A stretch of DNA of 64,000 nt from Echinococcus granulosus (GCF_000524195.1 NW_020170408.1:802624-866623); one strand, 5' to 3'; positions 1-12,367 are shown, numbered from the stretch's first letter. Made by a program: numbers and translations. Notes: a model not told the origin generated them from the letters alone.

Positions 1-1107
1 CATGTATGATGGTCAAGACGGTCTTTATCATATCAGTGATATTCACGTCTGGTTGAAGCCACGTAAATAAGGCTGCAATTTTTACGAATTCAATTGATCC
101 TACACTTTAAAATGCGATTCTACCGTGCCAAAGACACTTCCACCCCATCTAACTCAACTGATGTACACATTACGGATCAGTCCACTCAAAAGTAGAGGAA
201 TGCGAAGATTGTAAATGCTTCCAAAACTGACAGTTGTGGTGATCCTGGTCCCAGCCCACAGCGGTTAGTGCATTTAGGCCTTCTGATTGTAGACCTGTTG
301 AATGGCAAAATTACATCTTGGGTGTCCTGATGGACTCAGCCTCACCTTCAAACCCCTTCATCACCAAAGTACCATTCCCGGGTGCCATTTAAAGGCTGAA
401 AACTCTTAAGTAGCTTGCTTGTTTATGTATGTGTAAGCACAGACATAGGCACACCCACAAAGCGGAGGGTGTAGGCCCACATACGTCCGACAAAATTCAA
501 GTGATTGACATCTACGCAGTAATTTGAATGGACCAACTGTCTCTAGCCATCACGGGAAGTAGCGTCCAACCTCTGTCAATCATAAATGAAGTAAAAAAGA
601 ATCAAAACCTCCCCCGTCTGCAATCGTGCATTAAAGTCGTGCAAATCATCCTTAGGGTAGATGCAATCACACACCATGGGGAAGTGTTGAACTCCTGGTA
701 GTCTTGGCGGTCAAATTATCCCCGAAAAAAAAAGGAATTTGGCGTGTGAATTGGGGGAAAAAAGTACATGTCAAACATTTCCTTCCGACGCATTGGAGGA
801 CTTTATGAAAAATATAGGGGAAGGGATTGAGAATGTCCCAGCGGTTTTCAGTCAGCCCACTCGGCGACACTGTTTATGGACTACATCGTCAATGGCATTA
901 GGATCGGACTCGCCTGTTCCCTTTTTATTGTCAATCGAGCGAAATCGTTGTAGTCCCTTAAGACCACGTCTTATCTTAAATTTTCTTTTCAAAAAAAATA
1001 ATAAAAAGTGAAAAATGTGAAAATCAGGTGGCTTTAGGGTAGAATTCATGAAGTGTTTTTCTCCCTTTTCAAGTCACCATATGACCTGACATTTTTTGTG
1101 GTGCTAG
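1..1107. other. Upstream intron of the PKNOX-like gene; no exon seen
   Basis: No convincing exon was found here. The homeobox exon that starts at 1108 opens in the middle of the homeodomain, so the upstream exons (MEIS/PREP N-terminal domain and homeodomain helices 1-2) must lie to the left of the window or be hidden in this AT-rich stretch. Short open frames here have no recognisable family signature. Confidence 0.5.
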
Positions 1108-2927
1108 CATCCCTATCCAACGGAGGATGAGAAACGACAAATTGCAAGCCAAACAAATTTGACATTACTCCAGGTTAACAATTGGTTCATTAATGCTCGT
1201 CGCCGGATCTTACAACCCATGTTGGAGACAACGGGTCCCTACACCTCGGTTGGTCGTTCCGCCTCAGGTGATGGTGTGGCTGGTTGGGGTACCCATAAAG
1301 GCAAAAACGGTGATCAACCGCTGGTGAATAAGAAGAAGAAGGCTGCAACAACCAGGTGAATGCATTACTTACCATTTTCCGGTGACTTTCTATTTTGATT
1401 GACGCATCTCGGTTCCAACAAAGGCTCTTTTCTAATGTAGTCAACCGCGAGGCAGAAATATCGCGTCTGGGTGAAGTGTCACGGAGAGAGGAGGCACGTC
1501 AATCACTTCCCGTAGATACATGACCCTGAGGCCAACAGGGGGAAGGTGGTATTGAGTTCTCAAGTCGTGGCATAAATTGCTGTAGTTACAGGCTTTCAAA
1601 GTGAGGGTGTTGACAAAATGAACACCGAGAGCAATAATTTGATATCTTCGTGTCATACGAGAAAAGAAGGTCTGTTAGTAAGACAGAGACAGCCTCAGAA
1701 GCTAAAAACATGGACAAGGGGCTAGAGCATCGAGGTAATGCCTGTTTTGTAGGGGCTGCGCGCTGGGAGTACTCCTGTGAATGTAATAGAAGCAAACAAT
1801 AATCGTGCATTCCTTCTGCATCTTTAACAGGCCATCAAACAACCGTTTTTGGCCGGCCAGTTTAGCGGCTGCAGCAGCATTACTACCAAACGCTGCTGGC
1901 GTTATCTCCGGTGCCACGTTAAATCGAAACTCAGAGACGACCTTAGTTTGGACCAAATCACACAGCACTCCATCCAACTCACTCTCTGGAGCTGTACGAA
2001 CTGGAGCTTTGCATGAGACCAGTCCTAGTGGTAGTGGTGGTGAGGGTGATTCTAGTCCATCTTCCCTGAAATCTCGTCCACGAAAATTATCTTTGGTGGA
2101 ACCCAAAGATATGCGGCATGATGGAGTGTATGCCGATTTTGCAGTTGGACGATTTCCTCCCTATGTCTACCATCCAGAGGGTGGAGTAACGTCGACTATG
2201 AGTGAGTTTGAGAAGTTTTCTTTCACTCGTGAGATGTTGGGGAAGTAAGAGTGGAGGATGGGTAAAGGATTTTAAAACAGCCTTTAAACGCGATAATGTA
2301 CTGCCAAATATTTTACTTCTATCTAATCATAAACAAATGTTTAATTGCCAATCTGAAGTATGAATTGTGCAATAATTAGAGGACTAAAAATCGGGAATGA
2401 GTCAGTATAATGAAAGATGTTTCACCACTTGTTTTCCTTTAGAGCCTGAGGCATCGTACGACTCAAGAGCCTTGAGCACAGCTAGCACCTACCAATCCTT
2501 TCTTCAACACGCCTTCCTACAACATCAACACCATCCACCGAATTCGGACATAAAACCATCACATTCACTACCACCGCCACCGCAGAATTATACCAATTGG
2601 TCACACTTTTTGGAGGATAGACATACAGCCCAGCATCCGGATTATGGCGTATCAGGGTCTCCTAGTACAGCTGTTCAACAGTATACACGACCGGAAGAAG
2701 GTCTCTACTTCAGTGGGCATGCATCTTCGTGGAGCTACAATGTAACCGCAAGTCAGCCAGTATCAACAACATCTTTGACCGGTGGAGGAGGCAGCAGCGG
2801 TGGTGGTGGCGGTGGTATTCCCACGGATATTCGATGTGTTCAAGCTGATACTACCTGGCCTCCAGTAAATTCGGGATCATATCCCACATCCTCATTCCCC
2901 GTGGAAACAGAACGATCAATCCTGTGA
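1108..2927 (+). CDS. PKNOX: PKNOX/Prep-type TALE homeobox transcription factor, 3' exons
   Basis: Three exons are visible: 1108-1355, 1831-2201 and 2443-2927 (stop TGA). The first begins inside a TALE homeodomain: [20 protein letters not shown], then the recognition helix [19 protein letters not shown]. The [10 protein letters not shown] and RRRILQPML wording fits PKNOX/Prep better than Meis. The next exon starts with a short RFWPASLA segment that PKNOX proteins carry just after the homeodomain. PKNOX factors dimerise with PBC-class homeoproteins in the nucleus and regulate development. Frame is kept by AG|gtgaat at 1356 (phase 2) and by the donor gtgagt at 2202 (phase 1). Reading on instead to the in-frame stop at 2246-2248 would give a shorter product. 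The last exon is Ser/Pro-rich with a glycine tract and is poorly conserved. The N-terminal half is outside the window. Family call is firm; the last donor is a choice between sites. Confidence 0.88.
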
Positions 2928-3113
2928 CACATGCATTCAATCACTCACTCACACATTGCAATATCATATTTCTGTACTGCTTATCCCTACAGGAATTTTC
3001 GTTTCGTCTGTTTAGAACACAAAAAGAAGGAAGTAAAGGACAATGAGCCTCTCCACATGTCCACGTTTGTGCGTGTGTGTGTGTACAGATGATGTGTGTG
3101 TGTGGTATTAGTA

Positions 3114-3119
3114 AATAAA
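3114..3119 (+). terminator. Polyadenylation signal AATAAA of the PKNOX-like gene
   Basis: AATAAA lies 187 nt after the stop codon at 2925-2927, within an AT-rich stretch that follows TG-rich microsatellite sequence (3069-3103). It is the first canonical signal downstream on this strand. Confidence 0.5.
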
Positions 3120-4754
3120 GAAGCTTAGCTGTTTGAACAAGTAAATATATTCGTCCAATTTTCGAATGTTCTACCGGTTTCATTTCATTTACTCTTTTTC
3201 TTCTAGAATGATTAAACTGCGCTCACAGAAACCGAACAGAGGTGGGGAAAGAAAAAAACGAAACCTCGGGGAGTGATAATGATACGCTTAGTAGTAGGTA
3301 ATACCCATAAAAAGGGTGGTGGGCTGACTTTCAGTTAGGATTTAATTCTGGTTTATTTATTTATTGTTCTAAGTCCATCGAGACTGTTAAATGAGGGTAA
3401 AAAATTCCCCACACACACGCGCGGTCCAAATGGAAGACAATAAATGCTGAAGGTCGAATTGGTGTTAGGGTGTTGTTTTTTTTATGTTACTTGGAGAAGA
3501 AGTTAAATGGAGGACAATTTATCAAGTTAAACTTACCAAAAAACCCTTTTTCCCTTTAGGTAGAGTGGTAAAAACTGTTGGACGATTCGATGACCACCAT
3601 ATTCTCCTGTGGTGGTGAGTGGTCCTCCAACTTCAAAGGGGAGAGATAATGACACGGTATCCTATCGGTGTGACACACTTTCCTGTGTACTTGACAAGGC
3701 GAGTTTTACTTCGAGCGCAGACCTACAGAAGTTTTGCATAGCATTCGGAGGTGTGATGATAGCAAAACTGGTTCTGGTGTTGCATCACTTCAAACCGCTT
3801 CGAGGCTGGGAGGACTCTCCACCTCACGTCATTTACTCGGCTGGATAAATAGTCAGAATTAGTTAATCAGTTGGAAGAATCATCTCATACCACTTGAAAA
3901 CCTGAAGCATGAGAATGGCGCCTAAGGATGGAATAGAAGGCAGACACTGCTTCATTTTCACTCATCAAAGATGTGAAAGGGGCCGACTTAGTCAACCAAT
4001 CGAAAGGAAGTCCAATTAGCACAAGACTGTAAAAGTGGGATAGGAGAGGAGGACCGCCTCATTCCCGCACTCCCCTTCAACGTCCATATTCCTTCAGTGA
4101 CATTTCTGATCGTTAGTATTACATAATCTCATGATCACACACGGTGTAGGCAGAGGACACATGAGGGACACAAAGAAGGATAGAAGACGAGGTGTTCTTT
4201 TTTCATCGGCTTCTAAGGGCGAAGTGTCGAGGAAAAGCAAAATCCGTGGTAAACTTGTGTCTTGTTGAAGACAGACACAATAAGAAGCTTGCCGACAGTC
4301 ACGCAGAAATCTACACAATCTTACCTGATGTAGGCGACATTATTGGTCCTAGGCGTTCCCCTAGAAGAGTCTAACTGTCAACCCTTACATTGGGACATCG
4401 TTTATGGACTCGTGAATGACTAATTCGATTATAAACTTCAAAATTAAACCCGATTCTTCAAGTCGCCATCAATACTGTGGAATATTCTACACTGGGCACT
4501 TCACCACACATAGCATAGACTCGGAAGGTAGGTAGAAGAATCATTTAAAAAAATCCATCTCCTCCATCCACTTTCATGCATCGACTCACAAAAGTTTTAT
4601 TTACTTGCCCACTTTCAGTCATTACAGCAAAATCCACCTCAAATAGGCTCCAAATGCATTCAAAAACGGTCCAGATGATCATAAGTAAGCAAGGGGTGAT
4701 GATGAAGATGACGTTAAGGGACAAAATGTTGGGGAAAATAAAGTGATTAATCTA
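3120..4754. other. Intergenic region between convergent PKNOX and EEA1-like genes
   Basis: No gene was recognised. The longest frames (for example 3609-3848 +) lack splice context and family motifs. TTTATT at 4596-4601 reads AATAAA on the minus strand, about 155 nt past the EEA1-like stop, and is a fair candidate for that gene's poly(A) signal. Confidence 0.5.
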
Positions 4755-7700
4755 CTACCATGCGCCAGTAAGCTCCGCAAAACACGCATCACATACACGA
4801 AGGGGATCCTTCGAAGCCGATGTTGCTGTCTTCTTGGAGGAACACGCCTGACAAAACACCTTGCCGCAGTAACGACAATGATGCTAAAATAGAGAGGAGA
4901 TGCTAGAAACAGCTACAAGTTTTCGCCAGAACTACACAGATCCCCTCCAGATGCTCTCCATCAATTCAACTTCCTCCCTTTACTAAGGCCATCTAAGCTG
5001 CTAATCCGTCGACTCCTCAGCACATCAATTACGCCTTCCAGAATGAATTGAAGTGCTACGTTAGTAAATACCAGCCACGACCTCGAGTTGTGCCCTACGG
5101 CAGTGCGTTCATTCCGTGGGTTTAGCATTGTTGCAAGCTTATAAGCGCGTAGATGAATTAGGAAATGGCATACCTTGCGAACACTGATGGAGAATTCCTT
5201 CTGACAATTGGAACAAAACTGTACAGATTCATCTGAGACCCACTGACGGTTGGTCAGTCGATCTTGAGTAATCTGACATTAGAAGAAACACAAAACCTTA
5301 GCATAGTAGAACCAAAATGTTTCAAGGGGGTAAAAAATCACCTCATCTCACCTGAAGAGCCTGATTCTGCCGACCCAAATCAAGAATTATCCTTTGAAGG
5401 CCTTCCAATTCTTGATGTGAGGTCTGTAGAGCCGTTTCCAACTGTTTCGACCTATTCTGACTCTCGATGAGTTGATCCATGAGAGCCTGATGCTCCGCAT
5501 AGGTTGAGCTTAGTTTGGACTCAAGCTCAGTGACAATACTTGCGTGATTTCCCAATTCCTCGTTTTGTGCAGCTAGCGTGGAGTCCATTTCCACTAATTT
5601 CTGTTTTAAAGCGTTCTCAGAGTCAACCAAACAGGTTAGTTGAGTCCTCAACTCATTCTGGAGTAGAAAGTAATGGGGGAAAACGAAACAGATCTCGAAT
5701 GATGATGCGAAGAGGTGATGGCATTCTAATCATTGACTACATCAGCTCTTCTCTAAAACGGTCAGTCCAATCGCTCACACAGAGGGTGAGCGAGGAATAG
5801 GATCCAGTTTAATGTTTAGAGAATAATTGGGGTTTACAAAGTAGATGCTAAGTAAAGAAAGGGAATAAAGGGAGCTAATTTGATAGGCAATAGAACGGCG
5901 CCACCATGGGGAAAGAGGAGACAAGGGGTATCAAGATAACAGCGATGATGGTGGAGAGGGAGCCACAATTGATTAGTGCGTGGTGATATAGTAACGTCAA
6001 TAACCATTACTTATCGTCCCGCAGTTATCAAAGAAAGCTACAGAAGTGGATCGTTTGACAGGTAAATGTGATAAAACAGATAAGCACGTCCAGTGGTTGC
6101 TTCCACAAACACGAAGAAGTTAATATTGCCATGGAAGGGAGACGGCTAGATGGAATATGCTCGACGCGGAGCTTCGTCCAAATTGCCCAAATTAATCCTA
6201 GCCTAACAAATTGCGTTTTATAAGGCACGCGATAAGCAGGAAACACGGGAGAAATTGTAACAGCTGGAATAGACGAGTGGAGACGCCCCTCAAAGGAGAG
6301 GATCACAAAGTCACCTAACCCTTTTGTGAGCCTAAAGTACCCATTAAACGGTCAGGAATGACTGAGGAGCCACAGGGCCCCCATTCCTTTAACAAATATT
6401 CCTAACATAAATGAAAGTGAATGAAATGCAGGATTCACTAAATCTAAGCCAGTTTTGCCTTTTTTGGGGAGAGTCTCAAGCAAGAAGAAAGTCTGATACC
6501 AAATTCCAGCTCTCCACTTTTGTGTGTGCTAAAACTCCGGGGTGTGATCCAGTGGCACCACTCACCAGTTTAACATTCAGCTTAGCGTTTGTCTCATTCA
6601 CTGAGTTGCTCTCTGAGGTCAGGTTATTGATGTGCTTTGTTAAGCGGTCGCATTCATCGGATTTCGCCTTTGCATCGCTCATAAATTGGTGCAGTTCTTG
6701 CTGTAAGGACTGAAAGAAAGCGAAAGGATAGGTAACGGCTGTGACGCGGTTATTCGAAAGGTCATTCCTGTCAACCAAACCTTAATTGTGGCATCCTTCT
6801 GTTTGGCGGCTTCTTCGGCCTCATCGAGGGAATTTCGCAGTGTCTTCTCATTGCCTCGCATAACCTTGACAGTTTTCTCAAATTCTTTGATTTGCCCCTC
6901 CTTGACTTGAACCTCTAGCGAAAGGGTCGTAATCTAAAGAAAAAGACAAAAGATAGGTTCTTTTTGCCGATTTACTAGTGTACTACTATCTTTAGAGGAA
7001 ATACCTTTTCCACAAGAGCTTTATTCTCTGACTTCAGGTAATTCAAGGTTGTCTTTAGATCATCTAAATTGGTCTTCAGAGAGTCAATTTCTTCCTGAAG
7101 TTCAACAATCAACTGCTCCGAGGGGTTTAATGTTTTGGGCTAAAAAAGAGGCATGGTCTCAAATGAAATCCCTAGAAAAAAAAATTTTCCAGTTTCTAGA
7201 GCTATTTAGTCAAGAAAAGAAAAATGACACCCAAAGGTGCTTAATAACAAGCAGATTTCTTTCTCCATAATATGCAAATAAAATGTGCCTATTCAAAACA
7301 AAATCAAGGGGAGGGGGGTTAAGGGGGGGAAGAGAAAAGGTGGGGAGAGGGGAGATCTGGAAAAGTAAAACACCTGATGCCACAAAATAATTGGGAAAAA
7401 TAGAGATTATGAAATTGGAAGATTGGGGGAAGGGGGCGGGAGGAGGATGAGGGAGAGATTGATTATTATTTTACTATTACCCAGTTGTACCAACTAGGCT
7501 CAGGCCTGAAGGTCAAGCAGATCATTATAGTTGACTGTATAGCGTGAAAAACACCGCGTTTCATGGGAAAAAAGAATAGCCACTCTATTTTCTACACACA
7601 CACACACACACACACACACGCATACACCAAAGTGAGAGAGAGATGGATAGGAGGCCTGGTAGAGCAGAGGGAAGAATGCGCTTTTTGCAGCAGAGAAGTG

Positions 7701-9970
7701 CATAACGAAGCCGAACTGAAATTACTGTTAGTGAATTGATCAGGGATAAAACAGGAGGGCAAATTCTAATCCTTAACCGAAGGAAAAATAGCTTCCTCAC
7801 GTGACTAGGCATTCATCCTAACACCGCATCATTCCATTAGAAATCGGCAGAGAAATATTGCCGAGTGTTACTTATCCCTTTAGGTATGAATTCCTAAATA
7901 AAATGAAAGAAACAGCCAAGAAACTGACTAGGACCGCTAAATAAATATACGAAAAGAAGCTCTTCAACATTCGCCTATGCATGCCGAGCGCCTTCAATTA
8001 CTGGGGAGACAATTAACCGACACGCTGCCTCCTCTAGGCATGGGGATATAATTCAGATATGCGATTTCGTGTTTACTCTGGACAAAGGCGGATAGTAGTA
8101 CTTTTTATTAGTGTTCCGTGACGCGGACTCTGTTAATTACCCATTTAGGCGGAGTAGAGAGGAGGGGAAATAGGATAATAGACAGGGAAAGAGAGCAGGA
8201 GGGGAACTAGGAAATATAGAAAGAAAGGTAGATTCACTCCCCTTGTTTTCGTCCAACTAGCACACAGGTTTCCTAAGCCCACGCACGCACGTACATCGTA
8301 TGTATGTATGGTAGCATAACTGCAAACACCATATTGATAGGTATAGAGTGGCTGATACTTCCCTCCATCATAAAATACTAATTCAGCAGAGAGCTACCAC
8401 CAACAGTGACACTGTGCCTCTTCCTTCTTCAACGTTGATATGTCTTCAAAGTTACGAGAAAGTGCTCGTAAGCGTCAATGTTACTTAATACTTCGAATTC
8501 GAGTGCTGTGGATGAAGAAAAAACTAAAGAAAAACCAAATCTTGGCAACCCATTCACTCCAAATAACAATCAGATAACTTAAGCAGGTGATTTTGCTAAA
8601 TGATATGCACCCAAAGAAGGCTGGATAGCACAAAAAACGCGTTAATTTCATTCATCCCTGTCAAAGTGAGTTCCGAGTAAAAACAATTTGAACTTTATGG
8701 CGGTAATATGTACATCATGATCCCCTCGCTTCTGGCAAACCCTCAACGCCAAATGAAGTCTTCTACAAACTAGAAAATGGTTTTCGACGCCATAGAAAAA
8801 ATTATTTGCAAATCGTAATGAGACATCACCACAACAGTGATTATACTGCAGTTGAAACATACTATTTATCAAATCAAAAGCAGGAGGATGAAAGACAAAA
8901 GAGGGAAGAAAAACTTGACAGAATTGGAGAAACTCATTTTGTGGCGTATGAAATGAACAATAATAAGACATCATGACAACTATCGGTGGGGCATTCGGGG
9001 ATTCTTACCTACATCTTCTCCTTCTGTGCAATTAACACCAAAGTATTACCTCAATCGCTCGCAAATCCCCCTCCAGCCGCTCGTTTAACTGGCTGTTTGG
9101 CGACTGCTCCTTTGGCTACAAAAATAAATGGAGGTACTAAGGCACCCTACTGATTTTATTTAAGTAACACTCCCTACCTGGACAGGGAAAGTTTGACGTT
9201 CGTTTTTGCTTGCTTCCAATTTGGTACTCGAGTCCTGTTAAACCGAACAAGAAAAAGCGTTATTATTCGACTCAACAGTTTTACCTTGAGTTGCTCTTTA
9301 ACAACTGTGAGTTCCTTCTCCTTGGCCGACAAGTCGTAACACCTGGTCTGCAACTGCGACTGTAGCTGCACTGACAGATCCTTCAATTGACCAATTTCGC
9401 TCAGAGCGGAGTCGCGTTCGGTGGTAAGCTAAAACCAAGCGTCTAGATGAAATAACAATTTACCTAAAAAGAAATTGCACATTAAGATTGCATGTGAACA
9501 GCATAAACTGACCTGCAGAATTAAGGCGTCATTTTCAGTTCTTCTGTTGACTTGTTCCTCCAAAAATTCTTGCAGTTTGGGTTTCAGGTCGCTAATAAAC
9601 TAAATGTGTCGTTATAAACTCAAAACTAACATTTCGGGAATGGATTGTGGTGCCAATTTCCCCTCTAGGAGGGATGAAATAATATACTCCTAGAAAGGAG
9701 TAAAAGGTACGCTGGGAAAAAAAGATACGCCCTACCAAAAGAGATAGCCTTGAGCGCACTACGTCAACAGGTTGATCTAGGGCAAGATCTTTGTAATCCT
9801 GTGCAAGTTTTTCAACTATAAAAACGAGTTGGTGACATGTGAGGAGAAGTACCCTCATTGTCCTGTAGGGCGGGAACGTGATTCTTCTCAAAATGAGAAA
9901 CGAGGGCTGCCTCGGAGCTCAAATTTAACAAGCACTCTGGACATAGGTAGCCCTCAGTTATCTCACTCAT
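4755..9970 (-). CDS. EEA1: EEA1-like early endosome tether, reduced size (C2H2, coiled coil, FYVE)
   Basis: Twelve exons join in frame to about 505 residues: 9970-9853, 9815-9736, 9599-9513, 9428-9285, 9234-9178, 9115-9050, 7139-7005, 6933-6781, 6709-6566, 5657-5352, 5272-5174, 4883-4755. Residues about 5-31 form a C2H2 finger (GYLCPECLLNL...HFEKNH), spaced C-x2-C-x12-H-x4-H as in EEA1. The middle is heptad-like and rich in Glu, Lys, Leu and Gln. The last 75 residues are a FYVE zinc finger with all three signatures: WVSD, RKHHCRYCG and RVC. This order (finger first, FYVE last) is that of EEA1; Rabenosyn-5 has its FYVE near the N-terminus. EEA1 binds Rab5-GTP and PI3P and tethers early endosomes for fusion. 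Human EEA1 is about 1,411 residues, so this one is roughly a third of that; extra exons hidden in the 1.9-kb intron cannot be excluded. The ATG at 9970 is preceded by a splice acceptor 8 nt upstream. Confidence 0.85.
7140..9049 (-). other. Large intron of the EEA1-like gene
   Basis: This 1.9-kb intron separates exon 6 (ending GAG at 9050) from exon 7 (starting at 7139). It is in phase 0, carries purine-rich tracts and a CA microsatellite, and shows no exon-like frame with matching phase that I could find. It is by far the longest intron of this gene. Confidence 0.6.
7594..7619. repeat. (CA)n microsatellite
   Basis: About thirteen uninterrupted CA units inside the large EEA1-like intron. Confidence 0.9.
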
Positions 9971-10511
9971 ATCAAGCCCTAAAAAATGCACGTAGGAAAA
10001 CATTTCCAGAGCTCTAGTCAAAATCCGACCAGCTATTGAAAGAGGCATGCGCAAAGGGTCTGAACGAATCAGCCAACGATAAAACATTGTTAAATTTTGT
10101 GTTAGAACTACGCGAACCATGAACTTCATGAGAAGGCTGCAAAGTATAGAGAAATAATTAATGACCTTGGAAAAATATAGGATTTTCCGCTGGACACAAA
10201 TTTCCCATCTATTTGTACATATGGTAAGCCAATACATCTGGATACCTAATAATCACCCAACCAATTAAAAATTTCACCATTTGACAATAAACGCATTAAA
10301 AACGACACAAAATACAAGTAAAATCAATCAGGAAGAAAGGTAGTCATTTTCAAATCACCTAAAAATGGTGATCCACAGAAATAAGTTTATTTGACAGCAA
10401 ATTAACACGAAATAAATACAAAACTGGGTGCGCACACAGATCGAATAAAGGGATACAAATTAGTGAAGGCTCATATCGGGATCAACGCAACCAACTTTGA
10501 AACAAATTTGG

Positions 10512-10715
10512 CTACCTAGGGGATTTAGATTGCGCGGAAAGACCAAGGAGGTACACGAGATTTCGTTGAAGAACCATTTGATATGAAGCAGCATCCACAA
10601 AGTTACCGGCAGCTAGTTTATTGTTGATTACGTCCAACAGGAGGTCATTTTCATCCATAATTCTCCCAATGGTGAATTTATTTGGAGGCTCACCAGTTCC
10701 GATTATCCAAGACAT
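10512..10715 (-). CDS. SS18L2: SS18-like protein 2 (SSXT/SNH-domain small protein)
   Basis: A single-exon frame of 67 residues that is almost entirely one SS18 N-terminal (SNH) domain. The diagnostic core RIMDENDLLLDVI...YQMVLQRNLVYL matches the family pattern, in which a helix with ENDxLI is followed by YQxxLxRNLxYL. Full SS18 proteins carry a long Gln/Tyr-rich tail and sit in BAF chromatin-remodelling complexes. The short form without a tail is SS18L2 (about 77 residues in human), and the length and early stop here fit that form. Function of SS18L2 is poorly known. The gene lies 541 nt upstream of the EEA1-like ATG on the same strand. A strong splice acceptor ends one base before its ATG. 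TTTATT at 10386-10391 gives a minus-strand AATAAA about 120 nt after the stop. Confidence 0.85.
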   Translation of the reverse strand: MSWIIGTGEPPNKFTIGRIMDENDLLLDVINNKLAAGNFVDAASYQMVLQRNLVYLLGLSAQSKSPR

Positions 10716-10730
10716 CCTGAAAAAACAAGG
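10716..10730 (-). promoter_or_regulatory. 3' splice acceptor directly before the SS18L2 start codon
   Basis: On the minus strand a pyrimidine run ending TTTTTTCAG is followed by G and then ATG, so the mature mRNA would start one base before the start codon unless an untranslated exon lies upstream. In flatworms this arrangement often marks addition of a spliced leader in trans. A cis-spliced 5' untranslated exon would look the same in genomic DNA. Confidence 0.5.
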
Positions 10731-11712
10731 CCATAGGAGAATACTGTGCTCATTTGATATTCATAGAAAACGCGAAATAGAATGAGTTCAAAACTAGTGA
10801 ACTATACAATAAACAGACCTACATTATAAATCCTGATGGAGTGATAAGGGTAAATAAAAATGACAGTTTATTAAAAACCAAGTTATGTTGATTAAGACAC
10901 GAGGCAGACCAAAGGGTTAATAAGCTTCCACAAAACAACGCTCCCAATAACACTAGTAATTAGACAATTATCAAATTGGGACTAGAATTCACGAAAACAA
11001 ACTTGTTGAAAAAACATCACAAAAAGGAACCGTCGAACAATGCTCCAAAATCACACCGCTAAGAGTCGCTTCGAAAATACCGCTAATTGGACAACTTCAT
11101 TACTTCAAGATAGAAGACATGCCCACAGAGACTATCAGGCTTTATTTACCGCAAAACATTATAAGAACACAAAAATGTTGATTTCGAATAGGCAAAGAAA
11201 TATGTCGACTCTGATGCCGAAATGACGAACGTAAATTGGATATAAGATGGGATTATATCTCCAGTCAGACGTCTCGATCACGTCCCAAACAACACCGAAA
11301 TCGATATACATATTTTTACGTGACACAATTGATAATGCCTACAATTTAGACTTGCCAAAAATGCAATATTTGTCTTGATTTTTACTGTCTTACACAAAAC
11401 CAACGCTTTAAGCTTCTACATGTAGCATTTTGCTGAGTTTGTAACCTCGGCACATAGTTGTTGGAATTGCATTAAGAAAATTGCTCTTTTGATTCTGCTT
11501 TCATTAAGTGGATTAAAAATAAACGGGTCATGAAAATTAGAAGACCTGTTTGGTCAGACACACAAACGAAATTTTATGCTCACAACCTCACTCTTTCAAT
11601 ATTATTTGTCCAATTTAATGTTTTACCTTCAATTTCCTCTCATTTGATTGGCAGTATTACCCATGTCATTTACTGGCTTTCGGTTTTTGGTGTTCTGTTA
11701 CTGTGCTGCCAA
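10731..11712. other. Intergenic region between divergent SS18L2 and TEX261 genes
   Basis: About 1 kb, AT-rich, without a recognised gene. It should hold the promoters of the two divergent transcripts, but no clear TATA box or other defined motif could be assigned. Confidence 0.45.
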
Positions 11713-12367
11713 ATGGTAGGTGTTGTTATTTGCGTTTATGCATGACTAGATATCTATTCTTGGTCTTCTCTCCTACACTACGATCCTGCTTTATGGCGCT
11801 GCATTTCTGTTCTGCATTTCAATCGGTCTTTTCTACTTGGCTGAATTGGTGGAGGAATACACTGTTACAACCGGAAAAATAATCCGATTTACTTTATGCA
11901 CCGTCATAGTCCTCCAACTCTCATTTCCCCTCCTTGATGGATTATCCATTATTTTGGTTGCCACCGGCATTATCGTACACCTTTCCTACTTTCAACTCCT
12001 TGCCACGTATCCAGCATTCAACTTCACTTCATTTAATTTCCTTCTAAACTGCACTTTTTTTATAGTCCACCACATTGTTGCCTTTACCTCCGAGTCATTG
12101 TACACCAAAGATGCCCTTTTCATCCTTACTTATTTCACGTTTTTTGTTTGGTTGGTACCCTTTATGTTCCTTCTCTCCTTATCAGCCAATGATGACACTC
12201 TGCCTCAGACTGTGGACTACGTAAGGTACCAAGAGACGAGACCGCTACTGAGTGGAAATGATGACTTGGTATCAAGCTTTCTTAGGAGCAAACGCCGTAG
12301 CCTTTACTCCCTGCTTTCGCATCTACGCGATCAGTTGCCGGATTTTCGGTCCAAAAAACTCTATTAG
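11713..12367 (+). CDS. TEX261: TEX261/SVP26 family ER-to-Golgi cargo adaptor
   Basis: Two exons, 11713-11715 (the ATG only) and 11750-12367, give about 206 residues; human TEX261 has 196. The match runs the full length: LFYLAELVEEYTV (human LYYLAELIEEYTV), LTYFTFFVWLVPFMFLLSLS, and a C-terminus ending RSKKLY (human SRQKIY). Four or five hydrophobic segments are visible. SVP26, the yeast homologue, is a multispanning COPII adaptor that helps type II membrane proteins such as glycosyltransferases leave the ER. The start is chosen because exon 2 begins after an in-frame TAG that is itself the intron end (gactag), and joining the upstream ATG across a 34-nt intron gives MISILGLLSY, lining up with the human N-terminus MWFMYLLSW. 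A longer first exon (in-frame from 11530) is possible but unlike the family. Confidence 0.9.
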
